This document shows positions 51,223-59,237 of a stretch of DNA of 64,000 bases, piece by piece. This DNA is from Sphingomonas glacialis. Lineage in GTDB: Bacteria > Pseudomonadota > Alphaproteobacteria > Sphingomonadales > Sphingomonadaceae. Below the pieces are notes generated by a model. That model saw only the letters and a list, made by a program, of their open reading frames with translations. It ran no database searches and was not told where the DNA came from. The translations under genes and the position numbers were made by a program. The number at the start of each line of letters is the position of its first letter. Position 1 is the first letter of the stretch. The stretch lies in NCBI RefSeq assembly GCF_006439055.1, contig NZ_RCZC01000002.1, positions 1,039,220 to 1,103,219 of the forward strand, written 5' to 3'.

Positions 51223-52092
51223 CTAGTTGAGCAGGCCGCGTGCGAAACGCTCAACTGCCGGCCCGATATCCTCGCGCGCCAGTGCAAGCGCAAGATTGGC
51301 CTGGATATAGCCGGCCTTGTCGCCGCAATCGAACCGTTGTCCGTCGAACGTGAAGCCATGAAACGGCTGATTGCCGATCAATTGCGCCATCGCGTCCGTC
51401 AGCTGGATCTCGCCACCCGCTCCCTTCTCTTGGTTCTCGAGGATCCGCATCACCGCAGGCTGGAGGATATACCGCCCGGGGATCATCAGATTGGATGGAG
51501 CGCTGCCGAGTTTCGGCTTTTCGACGAGCGCCTTGACCTCGGTCAAACGGCCATCGATGGCCCCTGGCGAGATGATGCCGTATTTGTCGGTTTCGTCGTC
51601 CGCCACCTCCAGCGCGCCGACAATGTTGCCGCCGACCTGGTTATAGGCCTCGACCATCTGCGCGAGGAACCCCGGCTTGCCGACCATCAGCTCGTCGGGG
51701 AGCAACACGGCAAACGGCTCATCGCCGACGATATCGCGGGCGCACCAAACGGCGTGGCCAAGGCCGAGCGGCCGCTGCTGCCGCACATAGACGGGCGATC
51801 CCGGCTTCTGGCGGATCACCTCGATCGCGCTCAGCGACTTGCCGCGCGAGCGCATCGTGTCCTCGAGCTCGTAGGAAATGTCGAAATGATCCTCGAGCGC
51901 GCCCTTTCCACGCCCGGTGACGAAAATGATCTGCTCGATCCCCGCCTCGAGCGCCTCCTCGACGGCATATTGGATCAGCGGCTTGTCGACCACCGTGAGC
52001 ATTTCCTTCGGCATCGCCTTGGTTGCCGGAAGAAATCGCGTGCCGAGCCCCGCAACGGGAAACACGGCCTTGCGTACTCGCGTGATCGTCAT
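51223..52092 (-). CDS. galU: UTP-glucose-1-phosphate uridylyltransferase
   Basis: This is a 289-residue enzyme. It has the GalU signatures KAVFPVAGLGTRFLPATKAMPKEML (nucleotide-binding loop), VDKPLIQYAVEEALEAGI, PLGLGHAVWCARD and VEKPKLGSAPSNLMIPGRYIL. It makes UDP-glucose, the sugar donor for the exopolysaccharide genes to the right. The start at 52092 (MTITRVRKAVFP) is preceded by GAGG; a longer frame adds 16 residues that do not fit the family. Confidence 0.96.
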   Translation of the reverse strand: MTITRVRKAVFPVAGLGTRFLPATKAMPKEMLTVVDKPLIQYAVEEALEAGIEQIIFVTGRGKGALEDHFDISYELEDTMRSRGKSLSAIEVIRQKPGSPVYVRQQRPLGLGHAVWCARDIVGDEPFAVLLPDELMVGKPGFLAQMVEAYNQVGGNIVGALEVADDETDKYGIISPGAIDGRLTEVKALVEKPKLGSAPSNLMIPGRYILQPAVMRILENQEKGAGGEIQLTDAMAQLIGNQPFHGFTFDGQRFDCGDKAGYIQANLALALAREDIGPAVERFARGLLN

Positions 52093-52689
52093 TGGTACCT
52101 CTTTCCCGACAAGCGGCTCAGTCAGTTCGAGACCCTGCACCGACGTCGACTAGTGCGCCGTTCGCATCTTATCCACGCGCTGGGTCCACATCGGACATAC
52201 CAGTCGATTGCTCGTGCGGGTAGCGTTATTAAGTTGGGTCTAGTTCAGGAATTGCCTTAAAGAATAAGTCCGATCGCGGGGGCTCCGTATTGGCGGAATC
52301 GAGCGAAACGCACACTTCCGAAATTGAACGCTCGATCGATCAACCTTGGTTAGCCCACTCAGATGATAGCGATCCGGGTCGTCTGACTGCCGATACCCCG
52401 ACATACCGATACCCTAACAAGGTTTGGTGCCTCGGTAAATAATCTTGGAACTACACGTTAGATCATTGATAGCACTGCGATTCGCGCCCATGTTCAGTTG
52501 GCGAACAAGGGTGGAAGCGTTGTTTATCCCCTCCACCGCACGGAATGCGTTGCCAGATCGTCGGTATGGTACCCTACGCCGCCGAATTTAGGAACAGATC
52601 AAGTGCGCCGGACGCGCCCTTTTGAAGCCGTAAGAGGCACGAACAAGCGTCAGGTTCAATGGTCGGTAGCCACCGATCCGGTTTGGCGC
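52093..52689. other. Gene-free, A/T-richer stretch upstream of galU
   Basis: This block of about 600 bp is visibly lower in G+C than its surroundings and has no convincing gene on either strand; the short frames here lack ribosome sites and codon bias. It must hold the galU promoter on the minus strand. The EcfG-type promoter of the next small gene follows directly. Confidence 0.5.
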
Positions 52690-52714
52690 GGAACAACGGG
52701 AATAGCAGAACGTT
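52690..52714 (+). promoter_or_regulatory. EcfG-type promoter for the small membrane protein
   Basis: GGAAC (52690-52694) and CGTT (52711-52714) are spaced by exactly 16 bases, matching the general-stress sigma factor consensus. Transcription would start about 20 bases before the ATG at 52739, with a GGAGAGG ribosome site between. Confidence 0.7.
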
Positions 52715-52738
52715 AATTGAAGAACATACGGAGAGGTT

Positions 52739-52939
52739 ATGAAAAAGCATATCGTAACGCGGATGCGTATCCGCCACCATCGCATTCACACGATGCCGTC
52801 CCTCATGCGGACACCTACAGATAATAGCGAAGTTATTGCGCATCGATCACGTCCGATCGACGTACCACGCAGTATTTTCCTGGCGTTCGGTGTGTCCGGT
52901 ATAATTTGGGTAGCTTTGATAGCTGCTGTTAGCCTTTGA
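52739..52939 (+). CDS. Small single-pass membrane protein under a stress promoter
   Basis: This 66-residue protein has a basic, His/Arg-rich N-terminus (KKHIVTRMRIRHHRIHTM) and one C-terminal membrane helix (IFLAFGVSGIIWVALIAAVSL). GGAGAGG lies 2-3 bases before the ATG and an EcfG-type promoter 25 bp upstream. Both support a real gene in an otherwise gene-poor, A/T-richer stretch. Function is unknown; small inner-membrane proteins with EcfG promoters are common in sphingomonads. Confidence 0.7.
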   Translation: MKKHIVTRMRIRHHRIHTMPSLMRTPTDNSEVIAHRSRPIDVPRSIFLAFGVSGIIWVALIAAVSL

Positions 52940-53209
52940 ACCCGCGCGGTATGCATCAGCCGGGTTAGGGTGTTATTTTCGTTACCGTGGGCAGGGTGAG
53001 TGATTGAATCGCGCCATTGTCCTATTGCGCTCGATTTTGATACAGGACGAACCGATAGAACTTTTCTGCGCTGACCGAGCTGAGTGCTCGGGGAGCGGAT
53101 ATACAGCTTGTGACGTCTTTGGTCTTTTAGGCCGGCTTACACAAAGTATAAGTGCACTTTTAGTTTCCGTTGCCTCGCCAACATAGGCGAAGCGATATAA
53201 CATTTCTGA

Positions 53210-53899
53210 TCAGTACGAACCACGCTGTAAGATTACGGCTGGCAAGGTGAGAACCAAAATTCTGAGATACAATTTAAGCGAACGTGAGCGCGCGAATGCT
53301 ACGTCCAAGGCGACGCGGCGCCTGTAGCTGACATTGTTTCGACCGCTGATTTGCCATAGACCGCTAATGCCCGGCCGGGTGCTCATGTAATCGGCGATAT
53401 ACCGGCCGTATCGCGGAACCTCAGCCTGTACGATGGGGCGCGGACCGATAAGGCTCATTTCCCCGCGCACGACATTCCAGAGCTGCGGTAATTCGTCGAG
53501 ACTCGTTTTACGCATGAAACGCCCAATTCCGGTTATGCGGGGGTCGTTCGTAAGCTTGCGATCGCGCTCCCACTCCGCCCGAGCGTCTGGATCGGATTGC
53601 AGCAACCGGAGCAAGCGCTCTTCAGCATCTGTGACCATCGTGCGAAACTTAAGGCAATGAAAGGCGCGACCGCCCTTGCCAATTCGCACATGGCCGAAAA
53701 AAACCGGGCCGGGATCTCCTAGCCATGTCACGATGATCAGGACAATCATCAGCGGCAACAGGAACAGTAGCCCTAACCCGGCCAGAGATACATCGAGCCA
53801 ACGAATCACAGCCAGATCAAATCGAGTCGACGATACAGGTTGCTCATATCGTGGAACGCCGACCGGCTTGTCCTGCTTTGCATGTTCCGGCCAACTCAC
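53210..53899 (-). CDS. Exopolysaccharide priming sugar transferase (ExoY/WcaJ family)
   Basis: This 229-residue protein has one membrane helix near residues 35-60 (WLDVSLAGLGLLFLLPLMIVLIIVT) and then the bacterial sugar-transferase domain: HCLKFRTM, SLDELPQLWNVVRGEMSLIGPRP and TRPGISGLWQISGRN. It transfers hexose-1-phosphate from UDP-sugar to undecaprenyl phosphate, starting repeat-unit assembly at the inner membrane. The short ExoY-like form lacks the four extra helices of WcaJ. It starts at a GTG with no strong ribosome site. It is separated from the rest of the exopolysaccharide locus by about 2 kb of sparse sequence. Confidence 0.92.
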   Translation of the reverse strand: MSWPEHAKQDKPVGVPRYEQPVSSTRFDLAVIRWLDVSLAGLGLLFLLPLMIVLIIVTWLGDPGPVFFGHVRIGKGGRAFHCLKFRTMVTDAEERLLRLLQSDPDARAEWERDRKLTNDPRITGIGRFMRKTSLDELPQLWNVVRGEMSLIGPRPIVQAEVPRYGRYIADYMSTRPGISGLWQISGRNNVSYRRRVALDVAFARSRSLKLYLRILVLTLPAVILQRGSY

Positions 53900-54586
53900 A
53901 TGCCTATCTCACACCCATAAATGGACATCCGGTCCATACAAACGGCATGGCTAGTCAGGATGTACCAATAACCTAGCGTCGAAACGTTACAAGATCATTT
54001 ATTTAATTGAAATCGGTTATATCAACAGCCTTGCAGGCTGGCTGCAACCGTCTGCGCCATAGCCGCGAAGGTGCCAGTAACAGACACTGGCGAGCGTGCC
54101 GCGCCGCCTTGCGATCCGTCGGTTGATGAAGCGCCGCCGTATCGCCGCTCGAAAACCTTTTCCGAGGCGGAGTAACGAATGCTCTACATTTCTCTCGCAT
54201 AGTCGCGGATCGCCAAGTGAAGCGATCGATTTCTACCTTACTTTTCGTCACTTTTCGTCCGGCTAATTCGGTCCGTTTTCATAGCACCATATTCCCGCAA
54301 CGAGGGTAAACTTGTTCTCTGATGTGCGTTCCGCGGGCGCGCTTTCAAAATCGTTCTACCTCGACCGAATACGACCCCGACCACACGAAACTGGCGTTTT
54401 GTAATCTCCGACTTAAGCTTGCCGCTTAGATTGAGCCGCCCTTTTGGGGTTGAGACTATGACGGTCGACCTATCATTCACATCGCGGCAGCCCGCCCGCT
54501 TTCGAACGCTATGGGCAAACAGTCCTATGTTAACTTTATTTTATCGCTTTATTCCTAGATAGGACGTATCTTAGCAGGACTAGATT
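53900..54586. other. Gene-poor, A/T-richer stretch
   Basis: These 690 bp contain only short frames with no ribosome sites, no recognisable domains and codon use unlike the neighbours. The longest (54238-54480, minus strand, 80 codons, lysine/arginine-rich) is not convincing. The lower G+C compared with both flanks suggests old foreign DNA or a decayed gene. No promoter or repeat was identified. Confidence 0.5.
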
Positions 54587-55063
54587 ATGGCACTGATCGC
54601 AAAGCTTGTTAGAGACAGTCGCGGAGCAGAACGCGAGACTCTCGATGTCGCCGGAACATTGCGGCACGTGCGCAACGGGCCGATCGACGTGGTCGTTGAG
54701 GATCTGTCTGTAACGGGCTTTCGCGTGCGGACAGAAGTCGGTCTTGATCTTCACGAAAAGGTGACGGTCGGAATTCCCGGCATCGGTCAACGTACTGCAT
54801 ATATCGTTCGTCAGACTGGTGATGGATTTGGCTGTGAATTCCTCAAACCGATCGATCCACAATTGGTGTCCGCGCCGGCAAACGCGCGATCGGTTGTCGA
54901 AGTTGATTTCGGCGGGCAACTCGATCAGGCGATGGTACGCGAATGGTCGCGCCAAACCCCTCCAGAAGTCGAACGCGTTTCGCGAGGCCAGCGCTTGCTG
55001 GTGGTCGGTGGGCTCGGGGTCGCTGGCTGGCTTACCGTCATCGGGATCATTGCGCTGCTGTAA
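54587..55063 (+). CDS. PilZ domain protein with C-terminal membrane helix
   Basis: This 158-residue protein has a PilZ-like beta-barrel core, with the D-x-S-x-x-G signature in VVEDLSVTGFRV (about residue 40) and a preceding Arg-containing segment (AGTLRHVRNGPIDV). A hydrophobic helix closes the protein (LLVVGGLGVAGWLTVIGIIALL). PilZ domains bind cyclic di-GMP and often tune exopolysaccharide synthesis. The canonical R-x-x-x-R motif is not complete here, so c-di-GMP binding is uncertain. It lies between the priming transferase and the rest of the locus. Confidence 0.8.
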   Translation: MALIAKLVRDSRGAERETLDVAGTLRHVRNGPIDVVVEDLSVTGFRVRTEVGLDLHEKVTVGIPGIGQRTAYIVRQTGDGFGCEFLKPIDPQLVSAPANARSVVEVDFGGQLDQAMVREWSRQTPPEVERVSRGQRLLVVGGLGVAGWLTVIGIIALL

Positions 55064-55354
55064 ACGCGTCTGCACCAGGCAGTGAGGCTAACGGCCTAAC
55101 GCCTTTGAACGACGCGCATGGAGGCTCAATAAGGCTAGAGCACCGGCACGGGCTCGAAATGCGCGACGACCATCAGGCCCTCATCCGCCGGTCTACCAAA
55201 TTGCGGCGAAGTAAGGTTGTGCCGATGTGTGGCGGCAGACCGCGCCGAAAGCCTCACCTTTTTCTGCAAGCGCTTTCAAGAGCGTATATTCCATACGAAC
55301 GCGCGATCTGGAGATACGCTTCCCCGGCCCCCTACCGCCTAGAGCGTTTTCAGG
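55064..55354. other. Intergenic stretch before the IS630 remnant
   Basis: Nothing coding is supported here. The right end reads CTAGAGCGTTTTCAGG (55338-55353), which resembles one end of an IS630-type element and adjoins the transposase remnant. Confidence 0.4.
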
Positions 55355-55618
55355 TTAGATAGCGACATATCCAGCATTGAGCAGATAGTTGGCGCATTCT
55401 GCTGGTGTGAAGCGTTCGAGCGATGCGCATGCAGCGGCGAGCGCACACGCCCACCTGCGACGCTGGTGATACATCACCGCGTTCTCGATACCGCGCCATC
55501 CACTTGATCGCGCTCGACGGGCAACCCCAGCGCGCAGCGCCGCCGACCGGGCCGAAGCCCCCGACACCACTGCCTTCACCACACGCTCGCGCAAATCGTT
55601 CGAACAGGCTTTCGGCAT
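55355..55618 (-). pseudogene. IS630-family transposase remnant, internally deleted
   Basis: The 87-codon frame keeps the beginning of an IS630-type transposase (KACSNDLRERVVKAVVSGASARSAALRAGV, the N-terminal helix-turn-helix) and its very end (LERFTPAECANYLLNAGYVAI). The roughly 250 residues normally between them, with the DDE catalytic core, are missing. It cannot be an active transposase. An IS end-like sequence lies just after the stop, and a hairpin (ATGACTGCTGG / CCAGCAGTCAT, 55617-55647) just before the start. Confidence 0.75.
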
Positions 55619-55805
55619 GACTGCTGGCCTCCCTGTCCAGCAGTCATCTTAAATCAAAAAAATCCTCTCCCCGGAAATCTTCGGTTCAACTCAGCACACA
55701 GCCGGTCTGGAGCTGCGCTTTATATCGCAACAGACCAGGCGCGCCTTTGCGCAGACGCCGGGTCTCTCATGCCGCGCGTAAGCGATCAGCGGCGGGGCGA
55801 TCGGA

Positions 55806-56669
55806 CTAACTGTACCGATAGCCATGAATGATCAACTGCATCTGATCGGCCTGCGACGAAAATCCGTTCCAATGGCCCAGCCAGCTATCCTGTGCGGGTG
55901 TGCCCGGCTGGAGATCGAAAAAAGGCTTCATCGCTGACGCTGGGAAGACCGGAGCCGTTGCACGCTGAAAACGATGGACTTCGCGACCATCGATCATCAT
56001 CGCGATATAGCCGTTCGACTGATCGATCTTGATCCCCAGCCGCGCGCGACGGCCATTGAAATCGGCGGCTTCCGCGACTTTGATCGAATCCGACGACTTC
56101 CCGCCCGAATGTAGCGTCGCGAACAAACCAAGCGTACCAAAGAACTCGAAATCTACCTCGTCCTTAGTATCATTCGAATATAAATAGAAAGCCGCGACAT
56201 CTACGCCCGATCGGAGCGTCGGGATCGACACATCCGCTTCCCACAGTCCTTGGCTATATGCAGGCGTCGCGCCCTGTGCCTGCAGTTGCGCTGCACCCGA
56301 CTGATTCATCGTGAGTACGACATCAGTGCCAGCCGTCGTTACGTGGTCGAATTTCCATGGCACGACACCCAAGACGCTACCCCATTCGGAGGCGAGCCAA
56401 GGCGCCGACCAGTTCCACAATACATTGCCGCGCATGTCGAGTGCCGGGAGAGTCGCCATCGCAACAGAAGCCGCCGACGCCGAACTAGCCGCCGCGGTGG
56501 GTGTCGGTGTGGGGGCCGGAGTTTGCAATGGTGCCGGAGTTGGCGTCGCAGTCGCCGCTGCGGGCACCACACTGATCGCCGGAGCGCTCGCCGACGCATC
56601 TCCGCCACCGCATGCGGACAAGGTCAAAGCGAACGAGGACAAAAAGGACATTGGTCTACTAACGCTCAT
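55806..56669 (-). CDS. GH16-like lipoprotein (putative polysaccharide hydrolase)
   Basis: This 287-residue protein has a lipoprotein signal (SFLSSFALTLSACGGG), a Thr/Pro/Ala low-complexity spacer of about 45 residues and a concanavalin-like jelly roll. The glycoside hydrolase family 16 active motif E-x-D-x-E is visible in KDEVDFEFFG, and GLWEADVSIP is the preceding strand. GH16 enzymes cleave beta-1,3/1,4-glucans and galactans. In an exopolysaccharide locus, such an enzyme may trim the polymer at the cell surface. Other in-frame starts (GTG 56678, ATG 56651) cannot be excluded. Confidence 0.8.
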   Translation of the reverse strand: MSVSRPMSFLSSFALTLSACGGGDASASAPAISVVPAAATATPTPAPLQTPAPTPTPTAAASSASAASVAMATLPALDMRGNVLWNWSAPWLASEWGSVLGVVPWKFDHVTTAGTDVVLTMNQSGAAQLQAQGATPAYSQGLWEADVSIPTLRSGVDVAAFYLYSNDTKDEVDFEFFGTLGLFATLHSGGKSSDSIKVAEAADFNGRRARLGIKIDQSNGYIAMMIDGREVHRFQRATAPVFPASAMKPFFDLQPGTPAQDSWLGHWNGFSSQADQMQLIIHGYRYS

Positions 56670-56767
56670 CACACACACCCCGTAGCGAGGGGTTCACCTT
56701 CCGAGGGTGTGCTTAAAATTATATGACTTTTCCGGATTTTTGTGCCGAAACCGCACAAAACGCCTGC

Positions 56768-57592
56768 TTAGTCGGTGTTCTGGATGATCCAGCGATCTTC
56801 GCCCGCCAACCCCACTGCGGTCAAGATGCCCGTTCGGTACGCACCGGTATCGACCCCGATCCGATATCTGAGCATTTCAGGGCCTGATTCGACGATCGTA
56901 TGACCATGGACTATGACGGCCTGATGGGGCCCATCATAGTCGAGGAAGGCGTCGCGGATCCACAATAAGTCCGTATCTTCCTGTTTTTCGATTGGGACCC
57001 CGGGTCGGATGCCGGCATGTACGAAGAGGTAGTCGCCGATGCGAACCTTGAACGGCAGCGACCGCAACCACGCTACGATCGGTGGCGCGATCGCCTGCTG
57101 CAACGCAGCAATCAACTCCCTCATCCGATCGGGATCCATCAGCGCCTCGTCGATAGCGAAGCTGCCTAGGAACTCACGCCCACCATGGCGCAGCCATAGG
57201 GCAAGTGCATCATAGCTTCCATCGAGCACGTCGAGCAGCATCTGTTCGTGATTCCCACGAATAACGATGACGTTATCGCGGGTCTGACTGAGCTGATGCA
57301 TCGTACGCAGCATCTTTTCAGAGTCTGGGCCCCGGTCGATAATATCACCGAGCACGATCATCGTCACTGCACGCCCCATTCGAGCGGTCGTGTCGTCGGC
57401 GATCCGATCAAGCAATGCCCAGAACAAGTCGGCGCACGCGTGAATATCGCCAATGGCGTAAACCAAGCGTCCCGGGGGGATCGCCGATGGTCGTTCGCCA
57501 TCATAACTTGGAAACGAGAGCGTCCGCGATCGTCGCCCGAACAGCGCCCACACTCGTTCCAACAGGCCCTTCCGTGGCCCGGACCTAGCCAT
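56768..57592 (-). CDS. PPP-family serine/threonine protein phosphatase
   Basis: This 274-residue protein has the complete metallophosphatase signature: GDIHACADL (48-56), GDIIDRGPDS (82-91), RGNHEQM (112-118), VHAGIRPG and HGHTIVESGPE. It resembles bacterial PPP phosphatases (ApaH/PrpA-like) and is cytoplasmic. ApaH-like diadenosine polyphosphate hydrolysis is an alternative activity. It sits between the GH16-like gene and the Wza-like gene on the same strand. Confidence 0.9.
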   Translation of the reverse strand: MARSGPRKGLLERVWALFGRRSRTLSFPSYDGERPSAIPPGRLVYAIGDIHACADLFWALLDRIADDTTARMGRAVTMIVLGDIIDRGPDSEKMLRTMHQLSQTRDNVIVIRGNHEQMLLDVLDGSYDALALWLRHGGREFLGSFAIDEALMDPDRMRELIAALQQAIAPPIVAWLRSLPFKVRIGDYLFVHAGIRPGVPIEKQEDTDLLWIRDAFLDYDGPHQAVIVHGHTIVESGPEMLRYRIGVDTGAYRTGILTAVGLAGEDRWIIQNTD

Positions 57593-57633
57593 GCTTATGC
57601 CTTGCTGATATCAGAGCACCGCTGATCCGGAGG

Positions 57634-58209
57634 TCAGAAGAAACGTTCGCTAACGCGGATGGTATCACCGGGCATGATATTGATAGGGCCGGCCTTAGCA
57701 TTCACGACAACCTCCGTATCCTGACCCTGCCGCCTTAGATAGATCTTCTTGAGATTGGCCCGGTACGTGAAGCCACCCGCCGCGGCGACCGCCTGCTGCA
57801 GCGTAAGGCTGGTCGCGAACGGGTATTTGCCAGGCTTCTGAACTTCGCCAAGGATATAGAACGGACGATAATCGACCACTTCCGCGCTAACCCGCGGATC
57901 CTTGATATACCCCTCGGCCAAGCGCCGCGTAATCACCGACGTGACGTCCTTTAGCGACAGGCCGCCGGCAGGCACCTTGCCGACAAGCGGGAAGTCGATG
58001 AAGCCCGCATCCGTCACGCTGTATTCGCCAGTCATCGCGTCTTCGCCGTAAACGATGATCCGAACCTTGTCGCCCGATGCCAGCTTATAATCATCGATCA
58101 TCGTTGCAGTGGTCATCTTGGCGGGCACGCCCATCGCGGTCTGGGCGTTTGCCGTGCCGACGAAACCAGTCATGGCAATCAATGTGATCGCCCCAAACAC
58201 GCGATTCAT
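57634..58209 (-). CDS. Polysaccharide export protein (Wza/GumB family)
   Basis: This 191-residue protein has a signal peptide (NRVFGAITLIAMTGFVGTANA), a poly-export domain (DDYKLASGDKVRIIVYGEDAMTGEYSVTDAGFIDFPLVG) and a SLBB-like domain (FYILGEVQKPGKYPFATSLTLQQAVAAAGG). It ends in IMPGDTIRVSERFF. This is the short form without the extra C-terminal barrel helix of E. coli Wza. It forms the periplasmic/outer-membrane channel for polymer export with the Wzc-like protein. GAGG lies 7 bases before the ATG. Confidence 0.94.
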   Translation of the reverse strand: MNRVFGAITLIAMTGFVGTANAQTAMGVPAKMTTATMIDDYKLASGDKVRIIVYGEDAMTGEYSVTDAGFIDFPLVGKVPAGGLSLKDVTSVITRRLAEGYIKDPRVSAEVVDYRPFYILGEVQKPGKYPFATSLTLQQAVAAAGGFTYRANLKKIYLRRQGQDTEVVVNAKAGPINIMPGDTIRVSERFF

Positions 58210-58259
58210 GTGGTTCCTCCCCAACAGCACAGCCAAGCTGTGCATTTCTCTTGAACGAT

Positions 58260-59237
58260 TCACGAAGGCAGCGCTAGTCTGACACGGCGCACTGCTTCCT
58301 GCAGAAGCATGCCTACCAAAAAAACCGAAACGGCGCCTGAACGCGAAAATGTAGCGACTGCCGCCTTGGCGTCGCGTCGCTTGACCGCTTCGATCAGGAG
58401 GCGCCACTGCAGACGCCGATCAACGCTCTGATAATGATCATCGAGCGCTTTTCTTTGCGCGGTCGTCAGGCCAGGAATGGTGGCAAGACCTTGGTCACAA
58501 TCGCGCAGCATCCGCAGCGCATCAATCGTATGCTCACCGCTCAGCGACGTTGGCCTCACGGTATAAACATATCCCGCCGCCGGAACGAGCAACAGCCGGC
58601 CACCGAGCAACAGCGCCCGCGTATAGAGCTCGTAATCCTCACCAAGCCAGAGCGCATCGTCGAACCGAACCGCGTGCCGAACCAGCAGCTCTCGCCGTAT
58701 CAGCGGCTTGATGAAACCTAAATCACGGCGCCCCTTCGCACCATGGCTGATATTTCCGTTTATGAATGCCGCGGCATCGAGCGCTTGCGGACGGTCCACC
58801 GGCGGGAAAAACATCGGGCGTGTCTCGGCCGCCCCTTCGTCGCGAACGAGCAGATCATCGGCAATGAGATCGGCTTCGTCGGCATGCTGTAGCAACGCCG
58901 CGAGCCGGCCGGGAAGGAACACGTCGTCGGCATCAAGTACGGTGAACCAGGGCGCCGAACATACTGCGATTCCCCGGTTGCGCGCGCGCGAGGGACCACC
59001 GTTGCGGTCCTGGCGCAAGACCTGGAGCCGTCCCGTCCCGTCATCACGGGCGGTCGCCACCGCGACGGTATCGTCGCGGGATGAATCGTCGACGACGATG
59101 ACGGATGCGGTCTCGGGTTGAGCCAACGCCGACTTTATCGTTTCGCCGATCGTCGCGGCCGCATTATATGCGGCGATTACGATATCGACCGTCCGTATCG
59201 GATCGGTGCGCCGCGAAGGATCGTCAACGATGCTCAC
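58260..59237 (-). CDS. Glycosyltransferase family 2
   Basis: This 325-residue protein has a GT-A fold: VDIVIAAYNAAATIGETIKSAL opening, VVDDSSRDDT (Asp50-Asp51), the nucleotide-metal motif LDADD (102-105) and GEDYELYTR near residue 205. The C-terminal part is helical. It adds one sugar to the growing lipid-linked repeat on the cytoplasmic side. It starts at a GTG that overlaps the stop of the upstream outer-membrane gene by 4 bp (GTGA). Confidence 0.93.
   Translation of the reverse strand: MSIVDDPSRRTDPIRTVDIVIAAYNAAATIGETIKSALAQPETASVIVVDDSSRDDTVAVATARDDGTGRLQVLRQDRNGGPSRARNRGIAVCSAPWFTVLDADDVFLPGRLAALLQHADEADLIADDLLVRDEGAAETRPMFFPPVDRPQALDAAAFINGNISHGAKGRRDLGFIKPLIRRELLVRHAVRFDDALWLGEDYELYTRALLLGGRLLLVPAAGYVYTVRPTSLSGEHTIDALRMLRDCDQGLATIPGLTTAQRKALDDHYQSVDRRLQWRLLIEAVKRRDAKAAVATFSRSGAVSVFLVGMLLQEAVRRVRLALPS

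Noticed and set aside
52498..52716. 72-codon plus-strand frame before the small membrane protein
   Set aside because: No ribosome site, and it overlaps the EcfG-type promoter of the next gene; codon use is not gene-like.
52982..53203. Short opposing frames (73 and 60 codons) after the small membrane protein
   Set aside because: They overlap each other on opposite strands, lack ribosome sites and match nothing recognisable.
54301..54333. Possible minus-strand EcfG promoter (GGAAC near 54333)
   Set aside because: At 16-17 bases the -10 reads GTTT rather than CGTT, and no supported gene follows.
54003..54480. Two minus-strand frames (82 and 80 codons) in the A/T-richer gap
   Set aside because: They overlap each other, have no ribosome site and no recognisable domain; at best decayed sequence.
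54536..55075. 179-codon minus-strand frame opposite the PilZ gene
   Set aside because: The plus strand carries the PilZ signature and a membrane helix; the minus frame has no domain.
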